This document shows positions 50,731 through 59,521 of a stretch of DNA of 64,000 nucleotides, piece by piece. Source of the stretch: a bacterium (GTDB lineage: Bacteria > Bacillota > Bacilli > Lactobacillales > Streptococcaceae). Location of the stretch: contig CAJNBS010000002.1 of assembly GCA_905221065.1 (NCBI GenBank), positions 124,001-188,000 of the forward strand. The letters run 5' to 3'. The translations under genes and the position numbers were made by a program. The first letter of the stretch is position 1, and the number at the start of each line of letters is the position of its first letter. Below the pieces are notes generated by a model. That model did no database searches. It saw nothing but the letters and a program-made list of their open reading frames with translations, and was not told where the DNA came from.

Positions 50731-51666
50731 ATGTCTAAGATTCTAGTATTTGGTCACCAAAATCCAGACTCAGATGCCATCGGGTCATCTGTAGCCTTTG
50801 CTTACCTTGCAAAAGAAGCTTACGGTTTGGATACGGAGGCTGTTGCCCTTGGAACTCCAAATGAAGAAACAGCCTTTGTCTTGAACTATTTTGGTGTGGA
50901 AGCACCGCGTGTTATCACTTCTGCTAAAGCAGAAGGCGCAGAGCAAGTTATCTTGACTGACCACAATGAATTCCAACAATCTGTATCAGATATCGCTGAA
51001 GTAGAAGTTTATGGTGTTGTAGACCACCATCGTGTGGCTAACTTTGAAACTGCAAGCCCACTTTACATGCGTTTGGAGCCAGTTGGGTCAGCGTCTTCAA
51101 TCGTTTACCGTATGTTCAAAGAACATGGTGTAGAAGTTCCTAAAGAGATTGCTGGTTTGATGCTTTCAGGTTTGATTTCAGATACTCTTCTTTTGAAATC
51201 ACCAACAACACACCCAACAGATAAAGTCATTGCTCCAGAATTGGCTGAATTAGCTGGTGTCAACTTGGAAGAATATGGTTTGGCTATGTTGAAAGCTGGT
51301 ACAAACTTGGCTAGCAAATCTGCTGAAGAATTGATTGACATCGATGCTAAGACTTTTGAATTGAACGGAAATAATGTCCGTGTTGCCCAAGTAAACACAG
51401 TTGATATCGCTGAAGTTTTGGAACGTCAAGCAGAAATCGAAGCTGCAATGCAAGCTGCCAATACAGCAAATGGTTATTCTGACTTTGTCTTGATGATTAC
51501 AGATATTGTCAACTCAAACTCAGAAATCCTAGCACTCGGTGCTAACATGGACAAGGTCGAAGCAGCTTTCAACTTCAAACTTGAAAACAACCACGCCTTC
51601 CTTGCAGGTGCCGTTTCACGTAAGAAACAAGTGGTACCTCAATTGACTGAAAGCTTTAATGCTTAA
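50731..51666 (+). CDS. ppaC: Manganese-dependent inorganic pyrophosphatase (family II)
   Basis: Hydrolyses PPi to drive biosynthesis; DHH-family, Mn2+-dependent. 311 residues. [13 protein letters not shown] (His9, Asp13, Asp15), LTDHNEF, VVDHH metal ligands; C-terminal SRKKQVVP substrate-binding motif. Tuned by cellular Mn, which the mntE/caxP genes in this window control. Own ribosome site AATGAGG. Confidence 0.96.
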   Translation: MSKILVFGHQNPDSDAIGSSVAFAYLAKEAYGLDTEAVALGTPNEETAFVLNYFGVEAPRVITSAKAEGAEQVILTDHNEFQQSVSDIAEVEVYGVVDHHRVANFETASPLYMRLEPVGSASSIVYRMFKEHGVEVPKEIAGLMLSGLISDTLLLKSPTTHPTDKVIAPELAELAGVNLEEYGLAMLKAGTNLASKSAEELIDIDAKTFELNGNNVRVAQVNTVDIAEVLERQAEIEAAMQAANTANGYSDFVLMITDIVNSNSEILALGANMDKVEAAFNFKLENNHAFLAGAVSRKKQVVPQLTESFNA

Positions 51667-51753
51667 GATTTTGGGTGTCAGTTCAAAATAGGAAAGTCTA
51701 GTTTGACTTATATCGAAAGGAGTTTCGGCTCCTTTTTTTTCTAGGAGTGAAGC

Positions 51754-52266
51754 ATGTTAGCAAATGGCGATTTGATTTTTGTGAAGGACCTTTCAGATAT
51801 GGGACAGGCTATCCAGACTTCCACAGGCAACTATAGCCATGTTGCCATTTATTTGGATGGGATGATTTACCATGCTAGTAGAAAAGCGGGTGTTATCTGT
51901 CAGGAACCAGCAGACTTCTTTGAGTCCAATCACTTGTACGACCTCTATGTCTACCCAGAAATAGATATCCAGTCGGTGAAGGAAAGAGCTCGCAAACATC
52001 TTGGAGCTCCCTACAATGCTTCTTTCTATCCAGATGGAGCTGGTTTTTACTGTTCTCAGTATATGGCAGAAGTCTTAGCGATTTTTGAAACTATTCCTAT
52101 GAAATTTGGGAATGGGACTCAGGAGATTAGTGATTTTTGGAGGGAGTATTATAGAAAACTAGGTCTGTCTGTTCCTCTAAACCAAGCTGGGACCAATCCT
52201 AGTCAGTTGGCAGCATCTCCTCTGTTACAATGTAAAGAAAGGAATCTTCATGATTCAGATTTTTAA
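51754..52266 (+). CDS. YiiX-like permuted papain-fold hydrolase (C92)
   Basis: 170 residues. N-terminal MLANGDLIFVKD and NYSHVAIYLDGMIYHASRKAGV hold the His; the later GAGFYCSQYMAEVL holds the Cys, an order reversed from classic NlpC/P60 and characteristic of YiiX/YaeF permuted hydrolases. Possible peptidase or amidase; no signal peptide. Overlaps the next gene by 17 nt. Confidence 0.8.
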   Translation: MLANGDLIFVKDLSDMGQAIQTSTGNYSHVAIYLDGMIYHASRKAGVICQEPADFFESNHLYDLYVYPEIDIQSVKERARKHLGAPYNASFYPDGAGFYCSQYMAEVLAIFETIPMKFGNGTQEISDFWREYYRKLGLSVPLNQAGTNPSQLAASPLLQCKERNLHDSDF

Positions 52267-52900
52267 TCCCTCTCGTTTATCGAGACAGCCGTTTTTTGGA
52301 GAATTGATTCGCTATCTGGACCGGCATGATGATGTGATTCTACGGGAAATCAAGGCTCAATTTCCAGATGTAGCAGTTGATAAACTCATGGAAGAATATA
52401 TAAAGGCTGGCTTGATTCTACGAGAAAATAAGCGTTATTATCTCAATCTTCCTTTGATGGAATCACTTGCTAGTCTCGAACTGGACCAAGAGATTTTTGT
52501 CAGAGAAGATAGTCCAGCCTATCAAGCATTGTTAGAGCAGCGTTTTGAGACGGAATTGAGAAATCAGACAAATGCAGCTATTTTAGTTGAAAAGACGGAT
52601 TTTGCGCGTACAAAAATGACCCTGTCTAATTATTTTTATAAGGTCAAACAGCAGTATCCTTTGACAGAAAAACAGCAGGAACTCTATGCTATTTTAGGAG
52701 ATGTTAATCCTGAGTATGCTCTTAAATATATGACGACTTTTTTGTTGAAGTTCCTCAAAAAAGACCAGCTCATGCAGAAACGCCGTGATATTTTTGTGGA
52801 CAGTTTGGTCGTCCTGGGCTATATTGTCCAAAATGAAGATGGGAAGTATGAGTTGGCTGTTGATTTTGATAAGGAAAGATTAACTTTCTACTTGGCTTGA
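52250..52900 (+). CDS. DUF1803 protein
   Basis: 216 residues, mostly helical and charged, no membrane segment. MIQIFNPSRLSRQPFFGELIRYLD and SNYFYKVKQQYPLT fit streptococcal DUF1803. The ribosome site AAAGAAAGGAA lies inside the upstream gene. Function unknown. Confidence 0.8.
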   Translation: MIQIFNPSRLSRQPFFGELIRYLDRHDDVILREIKAQFPDVAVDKLMEEYIKAGLILRENKRYYLNLPLMESLASLELDQEIFVREDSPAYQALLEQRFETELRNQTNAAILVEKTDFARTKMTLSNYFYKVKQQYPLTEKQQELYAILGDVNPEYALKYMTTFLLKFLKKDQLMQKRRDIFVDSLVVLGYIVQNEDGKYELAVDFDKERLTFYLA

Positions 52901-53001
52901 TTCCTTATTTCTGAGCACATTGTTTGACTTTCCTTATTATTCAGTATAAACTATATGTAACCGGTAACACATATCGGAATAAAACCAAAGGAGACAATCA
53001 T

Positions 53002-53193
53002 ATGTCACTTGAAAACAAATTGGAACAAGCAACAGGCGCTATCAAAGAAGGATTTGGTAAAGTTACTGGGGATAGCAAAACTGAAGCAGAAGGCGCTGTA
53101 GAAAAGACAGTTGCTAAGGCAAAAGAAGTAGTTGAAGATGCTAAAGGTGCTGTAGAAGGTGCCGTTGAAGGTTTGAAAAACGCTTTTAAATAA
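53002..53193 (+). CDS. CsbD-family stress protein
   Basis: 63 residues from ATG 53002 (AAAGGAG 52987-52993). CsbD pattern: [30 protein letters not shown], then an Ala/Lys/Glu-rich helix. In Bacillus such proteins are sigma-B-dependent; streptococci lack sigma B, so control differs here. Upstream: TTGACT (52924-52929) and a weak -10, with ATATGT...ACACATAT as an imperfect dyad. Confidence 0.88.
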   Translation: MSLENKLEQATGAIKEGFGKVTGDSKTEAEGAVEKTVAKAKEVVEDAKGAVEGAVEGLKNAFK

Positions 53194-53199
53194 GGATAG

Positions 53200-53233
53200 A
53201 AAAAATCAAGGGTTTCATTTCCCTTGATTTTTT
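53200..53233. terminator. Bidirectional terminator between CsbD gene and murE
   Basis: AAAAAATCAAGGG / CCCTTGATTTTTT with an 8-nt loop; runs of T on either strand. Confidence 0.95.
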
Positions 53234-53239
53234 ACTATC

Positions 53240-54685
53240 TTATAAATAATTTTCTGCGACGGCTGCATCTCCTGGATAGGCTTCTTTCTTGCCTTGGACG
53301 ATTTGGTAGCAATCGGCTCCCTTACCAGCGATAATAACTGCATCTAATTCTTGGCTTGTGATAGCCATAGCTGCCTTGATGGCTTCTTGGCGATCCGCAA
53401 TCTTTTCAACAGGATGATTGATATAGCTACTAATTTCATCCGCAATGGCCATTGGATCTTCATAGTTGGGGTCATCAGCAGTCAGAAAGACTTGAATCTC
53501 AGGATGTTGATTAAGGAGGAGGCCAAAGTCCTTACGACGGCTTTCTCCCTTGTTTCCTGTCGAACCCAGAACCAGTGCAATTTTTCCAGTTTGATGAGTT
53601 TCTACGACATTGATGAGTTTTTTCAGACTGTCCCCATTGTGGGCATAGTCAATGAAAACCTTGGCACCATTTTTCTGAGTCAGGACTTCCATACGACCAG
53701 GAACACGGGTTGCTGCGATGCCTTTTTTGATGTCCTCAAGACTTGCTCCCAGACGGAGACAGGCAAGTCCTGCAGCGACTGCATTTTCTTGGTTGAAATG
53801 GCCAATCAGTTGGATATCATAATCACCAGCCAGTTTCCCGCTTGTTGAAAAGCTAAAGGCTTTGGAATTCTCGATTTGGTTACTTGACTGGCTACCATAG
53901 AAATCATGGTCTTGATGCTCCACCTGTTCTTTCAAGACGGAGAAGTGGTCCATGTCACTGTTAATGATGACTGCTCGGCTATTTTCCATCAAGAGACGCT
54001 TGTGGTAGAAGTAGTCTTCAAAGCTAGGGTGTTCAATCGGGCCGATATGGTCGGGGCTGATATTGAGGAAAACTCCTACATCAAAGGTTAGACCATAGAC
54101 ACGTTTGACCAGATAGGCTTGACTGGATACCTCCATGATGAGGTGGGTGCGGTCATTTTGGACAGCTTGATTCATCATATCAAAGAGGTCAATACTCTCA
54201 GGAGTTGTCAATGCAGACTTAAAGAAAGTCTTGCCATCTAGAGTTGTATTCATGGTCGACAACATTGCAGGTCGATGCCCTTGAGACAAAATGTTATAGG
54301 CGAAATAGGCTGCTGTTGTCTTACCCTTAGTACCAGTAAAGGCAAGGAGTTTGAGTTTTTTCTGAGGATTGTCATAAAATTCCATAGCAATCAAACTCAT
54401 GGCTTTCTTGATATCACTGACGATAATGGCAGGAATACCAACCTCATAGTCCTTTTCAGCCACATACCAACCGAGTCCTTGAGAGATGGCTGAAAGCAGA
54501 AATTCCTTCTTAAAGGCAGCGCCCTTGACGAAAAAGAGGCTCTTCTCTTTGGCCTTGCGGCTGTCATAGCAGATGGTATCAAACACGACATCGCTGTAGT
54601 TGTAGTGGTAGTGTCCTTGGTCGATAATCTCGCGGAAGAGACCATCTTTCTTTAATATATCTAATACGGTTTCAATTTTTATCAT
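53240..54685 (-). CDS. murE: UDP-MurNAc-tripeptide synthetase (L-lysine adding)
   Basis: Adds the third amino acid of the peptidoglycan stem peptide. 481 residues. ATP loop [13 protein letters not shown] (GTKGKTT 118-124), [13 protein letters not shown], carbamylated-Lys region, and DDPNYEDP, the L-lysine-type variant of the DNPR motif in DAP-adding enzymes, as expected for streptococci. No good ribosome site and the -10 lies 7 nt before the ATG, so a leaderless start is possible. Divergent from the flippase gene. Confidence 0.95.
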   Translation of the reverse strand: MIKIETVLDILKKDGLFREIIDQGHYHYNYSDVVFDTICYDSRKAKEKSLFFVKGAAFKKEFLLSAISQGLGWYVAEKDYEVGIPAIIVSDIKKAMSLIAMEFYDNPQKKLKLLAFTGTKGKTTAAYFAYNILSQGHRPAMLSTMNTTLDGKTFFKSALTTPESIDLFDMMNQAVQNDRTHLIMEVSSQAYLVKRVYGLTFDVGVFLNISPDHIGPIEHPSFEDYFYHKRLLMENSRAVIINSDMDHFSVLKEQVEHQDHDFYGSQSSNQIENSKAFSFSTSGKLAGDYDIQLIGHFNQENAVAAGLACLRLGASLEDIKKGIAATRVPGRMEVLTQKNGAKVFIDYAHNGDSLKKLINVVETHQTGKIALVLGSTGNKGESRRKDFGLLLNQHPEIQVFLTADDPNYEDPMAIADEISSYINHPVEKIADRQEAIKAAMAITSQELDAVIIAGKGADCYQIVQGKKEAYPGDAAVAENYL

Positions 54686-54692
54686 ACTTTCT

Positions 54693-54743
54693 ATTGTAAA
54701 CCGAAAGTCGCAAATTTACAAGTAACAAGGAAAAGTTTATAAT
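54693..54743. promoter_or_regulatory. Divergent promoters with overlapping -35 boxes
   Basis: Minus (murE): -35 TTGTAA (complement 54716-54721), 17-bp spacer, -10 TACAAT (complement 54693-54698). Plus (flippase): -35 TTTACA (54715-54720), 17-bp spacer, -10 TATAAT (54738-54743). The two -35 boxes share five base pairs, so RNA polymerase cannot occupy both. Confidence 0.75.
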
Positions 54744-54790
54744 GGAAGATAAGGAGTTTTTCCTAGTTATCAAAATTGAATGAGGAATCT

Positions 54791-56413
54791 ATGTCGCACG
54801 AAAACAATCACCAGCAGGCCCAGATGTTACGGGGGACTGCTTGGTTAACGGCTAGTAACTTTATCAGTCGCCTGCTTGGGGCCATCTATATTATCCCTTG
54901 GTACATCTGGATGGGGTCTTATGCGGCTACGGCCAATGGTCTCTTTACCATGGGCTACAATATCTATGCCTGGTTCTTGCTGGTTTCAACAGCAGGGATT
55001 CCAGTCGCGGTGGCCAAGCAAGTTGCCAAGTATAATACCATGCGAGAAGAGGAGCATAGCTTTGCCCTGATTCGGAGCTTTCTAGGCTTTATGACAGGAC
55101 TAGGCCTCGTTTTTGCCCTAATCTTGTATGTCTTTGCTCCTTGGCTAGCAGACTTGTCTGGCGTGGGCAAAGACTTGATCCCAATCATGCAAAGCTTGGC
55201 TTGGGGAGTCTTGATTTTCCCATCTATGAGTGTTATCCGAGGATTTTTCCAAGGGATGAATAATCTCAAACCTTATGCCATGAGCCAAATCGCTGAGCAG
55301 GTCATTCGTGTTATCTGGATGCTCTTAGCAACCTTTATCATTATGAAGCTCGGTTCAGGAGATTACCTAGCAGCGGTTACCCAATCGACCTTTGCTGCCT
55401 TTGTCGGCATGGTGGCCAGTTTTGCAGTTTTGATTTATTTCCTTGCCCAAGAAGGTTTACTCAAAAGAGTCTTTGAAACAGGGGATAAGATTAACAGCAA
55501 GCGTCTCTTGGTCGATACCATTAAGGAAGCCATTCCTTTTATCCTGACAGGGTCTGCCATCCAGCTTTTCCAGATTTTGGACCAGATGACCTTTATCAAT
55601 AGTATGAGCTGGTTTACCAACTACAGCAACGAGGACTTGGTTGTCATGTTTTCTTATTTCTCAGCCAATCCTAATAAAATCACGATGATTTTGATTTCTG
55701 TAGGGGTTTCAATTGGGGGTGTCGGTTTGCCGCTTTTGACTGAAAACTATGTCAAGGGGGACTTGAAGGCAGCTTCTCGTCTGGTTCAGGATAGCATTAC
55801 CATGCTTTTCGTATTCCTGCTACCAGCAACAGTTGGAGTCGTCATGGTAGGAGAACCTCTTTATACAGTCTTTTATGGCAAGCCAGATAGTTTGGCTATG
55901 GGCTTGTTTGTCTTTGCAGTTTTGCAGTCTACTATTTTAGGCTTATACATGGTCTTGTCTCCAATGCTTCAGGCTATGTTCCGCAACCGAAAGGCTGTTC
56001 TCTATTTTATCTATGGTTCTATTGCCAAGCTAGTCTTACAAATACCTACCATCGCCCTCTTTCACAGTTATGGTCCTTTGATTTCCACAACCATCGGTCT
56101 TATCATTCCTAACGTCTTGATGTATCGGGATATTTGTAAGGTAACGGGTGTCAAGCGCAAGGTGATTTTGAAGCGAACCATTTTAATCAGTTTGTTGACC
56201 CTTGTTATGTTCATCGGTGTAGGTGCCATCCAGTGGATTTTAGGATTTGTCTTCCAACCAAGTGGACGTTTGTGGAGCTTCCTTTATGTAGCTCTTGTCG
56301 GTGCTATAGGTGGAGGAGTATATGGAGCCATGAGTCTCCGAACTCGTTTATTGGATAAGGTGATTGGAAAAGCCCAAGCAGATCGCCTGCGAGCAAAATT
56401 AAAAATTTCTTAA
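54791..56413 (+). CDS. MurJ/SpoVB-like lipid flippase (MOP family)
   Basis: 540 residues from ATG 54791 (GAGGAA 54782-54787; a TTG at 54776 is less likely). About 14 transmembrane helices; N-terminal RGTAWLTASNFISRLLGAIYIIPW and VRGFFQGMNNLKPYAMSQIAEQVIRV match the polysaccharide/lipid II flippase group (YtgP, SpoVB). Probably exports lipid II or a related undecaprenyl-linked precursor. Its partner gene on the other strand, murE, makes that precursor. Confidence 0.85.
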   Translation: MSHENNHQQAQMLRGTAWLTASNFISRLLGAIYIIPWYIWMGSYAATANGLFTMGYNIYAWFLLVSTAGIPVAVAKQVAKYNTMREEEHSFALIRSFLGFMTGLGLVFALILYVFAPWLADLSGVGKDLIPIMQSLAWGVLIFPSMSVIRGFFQGMNNLKPYAMSQIAEQVIRVIWMLLATFIIMKLGSGDYLAAVTQSTFAAFVGMVASFAVLIYFLAQEGLLKRVFETGDKINSKRLLVDTIKEAIPFILTGSAIQLFQILDQMTFINSMSWFTNYSNEDLVVMFSYFSANPNKITMILISVGVSIGGVGLPLLTENYVKGDLKAASRLVQDSITMLFVFLLPATVGVVMVGEPLYTVFYGKPDSLAMGLFVFAVLQSTILGLYMVLSPMLQAMFRNRKAVLYFIYGSIAKLVLQIPTIALFHSYGPLISTTIGLIIPNVLMYRDICKVTGVKRKVILKRTILISLLTLVMFIGVGAIQWILGFVFQPSGRLWSFLYVALVGAIGGGVYGAMSLRTRLLDKVIGKAQADRLRAKLKIS

Positions 56414-56430
56414 AAAATAATTTATAAATA

Positions 56431-56482
56431 AAATGAATAAGTTGAGTTTTTTAAAAACTAAAGCACTCTCTTATTCATTTTT
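56431..56482 (+). terminator. Flippase gene terminator
   Basis: AAATGAATAAG (56431-56441) / CTTATTCATTT (56470-56480), large loop, T tail. Confidence 0.75.
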
Positions 56483-56558
56483 TATTGTTTGAATTGGATA
56501 TAAAATGTAAAACAGAGAATAAATAACGAAAGTAATTGAATTTTATGTCAAAAAACAC

Positions 56559-56587
56559 TTGACTAAAAAGTAGTTAATCTGTATAAT
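56559..56587 (+). promoter_or_regulatory. aliB promoter
   Basis: -35 TTGACT (56559-56564), 17-bp spacer, -10 TATAAT (56582-56587); strong by sequence. Confidence 0.85.
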
Positions 56588-56619
56588 AAAACAAATATTT
56601 AAATCAGGAGGTTCTGGAA

Positions 56620-58578
56620 ATGAAAAAGTCTAAGGCCAAGTATGCAACGCTTGCAGGTGTCGTGTTAAGTGCAGGTATTTTGTTAAGTGCCTGTGGAAAT
56701 TCTAGCACAGCGTCAAAAACATATAACTATGTTTACTCAAGCGATCCATCAAGTTTGAACTATCTAGCAGAAAACCGTGCAACAACCAATGATATTGTGA
56801 CCAATCTGGTAGATGGGCTCATGGAAAATGACCAGTATGGGAACTATGTCCCATCTTTGGCAGAGGATTGGAGTGTTTCTCAAGACGGTTTGACCTATAC
56901 CTACAAACTTCGTAAGGACATTAAGTGGTATACTTCAGAAGGAGATGAATATGCTCCTGTAACTGCCCAAGATTTTGTTACTGGTTTGAAATATGCGGCT
57001 GATAAAAAATCAGAAGCCTTGTACTTAGTGCAAGAATCCGTTGCTGGTTTAGATGACTATATCACTGGTAAAACAAGCGACTTTTCAACTGTCGGAGTCA
57101 AGGCTCTTGATGACCAAACTGTTCAATATACCTTGACACGACCAGAACCTTACTGGAACTCAAAAACAACCTCAACCATTCTCTTCCCAGTCAATGCGGA
57201 TTTCTTGAAATCAAAAGGGGATGATTTCGGGAAGGTAGACCCATCTAGCATTTTGTACAATGGACCTTTCTTGATGAAATCTTTTGTTTCAAAATCAGTT
57301 ATCGAATACAAGAAAAATCCTAACTACTGGGATGCAAAAAATGTCTTTGTAGATGATGTCAAATTGGCCTATTATGATGGTAGTGACCAAGATGCACTGG
57401 CTCGTAACTTTGTGGAGGGGGCTTACAGTTATGCTCGTCTCTATCCAAACAGTTCGAGCTTCGAAGGAATCAAAGAGAAGAATAAGGACAATATCATCTA
57501 TAGCATGCAAGATGCTACTTCTTACTTCTTAAACTTCAACTTAGATAGAAAATCTTATAAATTCACTTCCAAAACAAGTGATGCTGAGAAGAAATCGACT
57601 CAAGAAGCAGTTCTTAATAAAAACTTCCGTCAAGCCATTAATTTTGCCTATGACCGTACAGCTTACGGGGCTCAATCTCAAGGAGAAGAGGGGGCAACTA
57701 AGATTTTGCGTAACCTCGTCGTTCCTCCAAACTTCGTAAGTATCAACGGGAAAGACTTTGGTGAAGTAGTAGCCTCTAAGATGGTCAATTATGGTAAAGA
57801 ATGGCAAGGAATCAACTTTGCGGATGCCCAAGATCCATACTATAATCCTGAAAAAGCCAAGGCTAAATTTGCAGAAGCTAAGAAAGAACTCCAAGCCAAA
57901 GGAGTTCAATTCCCTATCCATTTAGATAAAACTGTAGATTTGACGAATAAAGCAGAGATTCAAGGAATCAATTCCATGAAGCAATCAATTGAATCTGTCT
58001 TGGGTTCAGATAATGTTGTGATTGATGTTCATCAACTCTCTACTGAAGACTTTGATAATTCAAGCTATCTGGCTCAAACTGCTGCTCAGAAAGATTATGA
58101 TCTTTACAACGGTGGTTGGAGTGCAGACTATCAAGACCCTTCAACCTATCTTGATGTCTTTAATGTTAATTCTGGTGGTTTGATGCAAAGTCTAGGTATA
58201 GAGCCAGGTGAAGCCAATGACAAGGTCAAGGCTGTTGGGCTGGATGTCTACACTCAAATGTTGGAAGAAGCTAATAAGGAGCAAGATCCAGCTAAACGTT
58301 ATGAAAAATATGCAGATGCCCAAGCTTGGTTGGTGGATAGCTCTCTAGCAATTCCAAATGTTTCACTTGGTGGAACACCAACATTGAGAAAACTAGTTCC
58401 TTTCTCATCACCATATTCATTGGCTGGTAATAAAGGGGTTGAATCATATAAATACCTCAAATTACAAGATAAGACAGTCACAAAAGATGAGTATGAAAAA
58501 GCCAAAGAAAAATGGTTGAAAGAAAAAGAAGAATCCAATAAAAAAGCCCAAGAAGAATTGGCAAAACATGTAAAATAA
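56620..58578 (+). CDS. aliB: Oligopeptide-binding lipoprotein AliB
   Basis: 652 residues, SBP_bac_5 family. Lipobox LSAC with lipidated Cys25, so anchored on the outer face of the membrane. NYVYSSDPSSLNYL, DGLMENDQYGNYVPSLAEDW and the C-terminal Lys/Glu-rich tail fit AmiA/AliA/AliB. No permease genes nearby: Ali proteins hand peptides to the Ami transporter encoded elsewhere. Caggagg site and strong promoter. AliB peptides can influence colonisation and competence. Confidence 0.92.
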   Translation: MKKSKAKYATLAGVVLSAGILLSACGNSSTASKTYNYVYSSDPSSLNYLAENRATTNDIVTNLVDGLMENDQYGNYVPSLAEDWSVSQDGLTYTYKLRKDIKWYTSEGDEYAPVTAQDFVTGLKYAADKKSEALYLVQESVAGLDDYITGKTSDFSTVGVKALDDQTVQYTLTRPEPYWNSKTTSTILFPVNADFLKSKGDDFGKVDPSSILYNGPFLMKSFVSKSVIEYKKNPNYWDAKNVFVDDVKLAYYDGSDQDALARNFVEGAYSYARLYPNSSSFEGIKEKNKDNIIYSMQDATSYFLNFNLDRKSYKFTSKTSDAEKKSTQEAVLNKNFRQAINFAYDRTAYGAQSQGEEGATKILRNLVVPPNFVSINGKDFGEVVASKMVNYGKEWQGINFADAQDPYYNPEKAKAKFAEAKKELQAKGVQFPIHLDKTVDLTNKAEIQGINSMKQSIESVLGSDNVVIDVHQLSTEDFDNSSYLAQTAAQKDYDLYNGGWSADYQDPSTYLDVFNVNSGGLMQSLGIEPGEANDKVKAVGLDVYTQMLEEANKEQDPAKRYEKYADAQAWLVDSSLAIPNVSLGGTPTLRKLVPFSSPYSLAGNKGVESYKYLKLQDKTVTKDEYEKAKEKWLKEKEESNKKAQEELAKHVK

Positions 58579-58589
58579 GGATTTTTCAA

Positions 58590-58632
58590 GAAAAACGATG
58601 GTTTCGAAAGAAGCTGTCGTTTTTCGTTTTTT
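58590..58632 (+). terminator. aliB terminator
   Basis: AAAAACGA / TCGTTTTT arms with GG-TTTCGAAAGAAG loop; T6 downstream. Confidence 0.75.
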
Positions 58633-58638
58633 AATAGA

Positions 58639-58900
58639 ATGATGTCGAATTTTGGAAGGAAAAATATCACATTTTTTTATTTGTTTATTGGAATTATGTT
58701 ATAATAAATATAACAAAAACGTGAGACGCTATTTTAGAAAATCTACCCAGCTTTAATGGAAGTATGCACATGTTAGGGTAATGTTATAGGAGGGATGCCA
58801 TCTACTGGAAAAGTAAGATAAAATGCAACAAATGATAAGTTCTTCTTTTATGTGAAGAGTTCTTATCTGCCTATTTACTAATCGTTATGGAGGTAACATT
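58639..58900 (+). other. Long leader of the PH-like gene
   Basis: A TATAAT (about 58700) precedes about 190 nt of leader. It contains a hairpin GATAAG-TT-CTTC...GAAG-AGTT-CTTATC (about 58838-58870) ahead of GGAGG, and two very short open frames. No riboswitch class recognised. Confidence 0.4.
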
Positions 58901-59356
58901 ATGGGCGCTATTATGGAGTTTGCGACAGAAAAACAGATTGCATCATTTCTGTCAACTTGTCACATTGAAGGGCAAAAGAATTTTCTGATGGCCTTCAAGA
59001 AAAAGACATGGTTGAAATCCTTTATTGATTTTTTCATTATAGGAGGAAGTTACTATGTTCAGTCGAGTGTGAAGCCTAAGATTCTGGCATTCACACCTAA
59101 GGGGATCTATTTGATGGACATCAGTGATGTAACTGAGAATCGTTTTAATCAAGTCCTTGAGATGCCTTGGAATCAAGTTAAAGATTTTACTTATAAGCCA
59201 GTCTTGAATGCAGTTAGGCTGAATTGGAACTATCAAAATGAAGCCTATATTTTTTCCGTGGATGTCGGTCAGGTTAGTCAGCATGTGGGTCAGTATCAAT
59301 TTAACAAAGAGCATTATGACTATTTAGCCCAACAGGATTTCTTTCGGTCCAAGTAA
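58901..59356 (+). CDS. PH-domain-like protein of unknown function
   Basis: 151 residues, ATG after TGGAGGTAACATT. Single domain without signal peptide: FIDFFIIGGSYYVQSSVKPKILAFTPKGIYLMDISDVTENRFNQVLEMPWNQVKDFTYKP resembles bacterial PH-like (bPH) folds, in which a beta sandwich reads 'value, condition, W-x-x-V' strands. No catalytic motif. Role unknown. Confidence 0.65.
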   Translation: MGAIMEFATEKQIASFLSTCHIEGQKNFLMAFKKKTWLKSFIDFFIIGGSYYVQSSVKPKILAFTPKGIYLMDISDVTENRFNQVLEMPWNQVKDFTYKPVLNAVRLNWNYQNEAYIFSVDVGQVSQHVGQYQFNKEHYDYLAQQDFFRSK

Positions 59357-59428
59357 ACCCTAGCAAGGATTTTCACAAAAGAATCTGGAATGTTTTCTGG
59401 ATTCTTTTTTAGCTTTACTAGCTAAGTG

Positions 59429-59445
59429 TATAGTTTGAAACTATA
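59429..59445 (+). promoter_or_regulatory. MET-box operator before metB
   Basis: TATAGTTTGAAACTATA, a perfect palindrome identical to the MtaR/MetR consensus. It is centred about 50 bp before an extended -10 TGG-TACAAT (-10 59490-59495), a typical LysR activator position. Confidence 0.8.
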
Positions 59446-59521
59446 ACTAGCTCTTGAAAAGAAGAAAATGAGTTGATGAAAATAAGTGGTACAATAGTTA
59501 CTATAGATTTGGAGGTATTGT

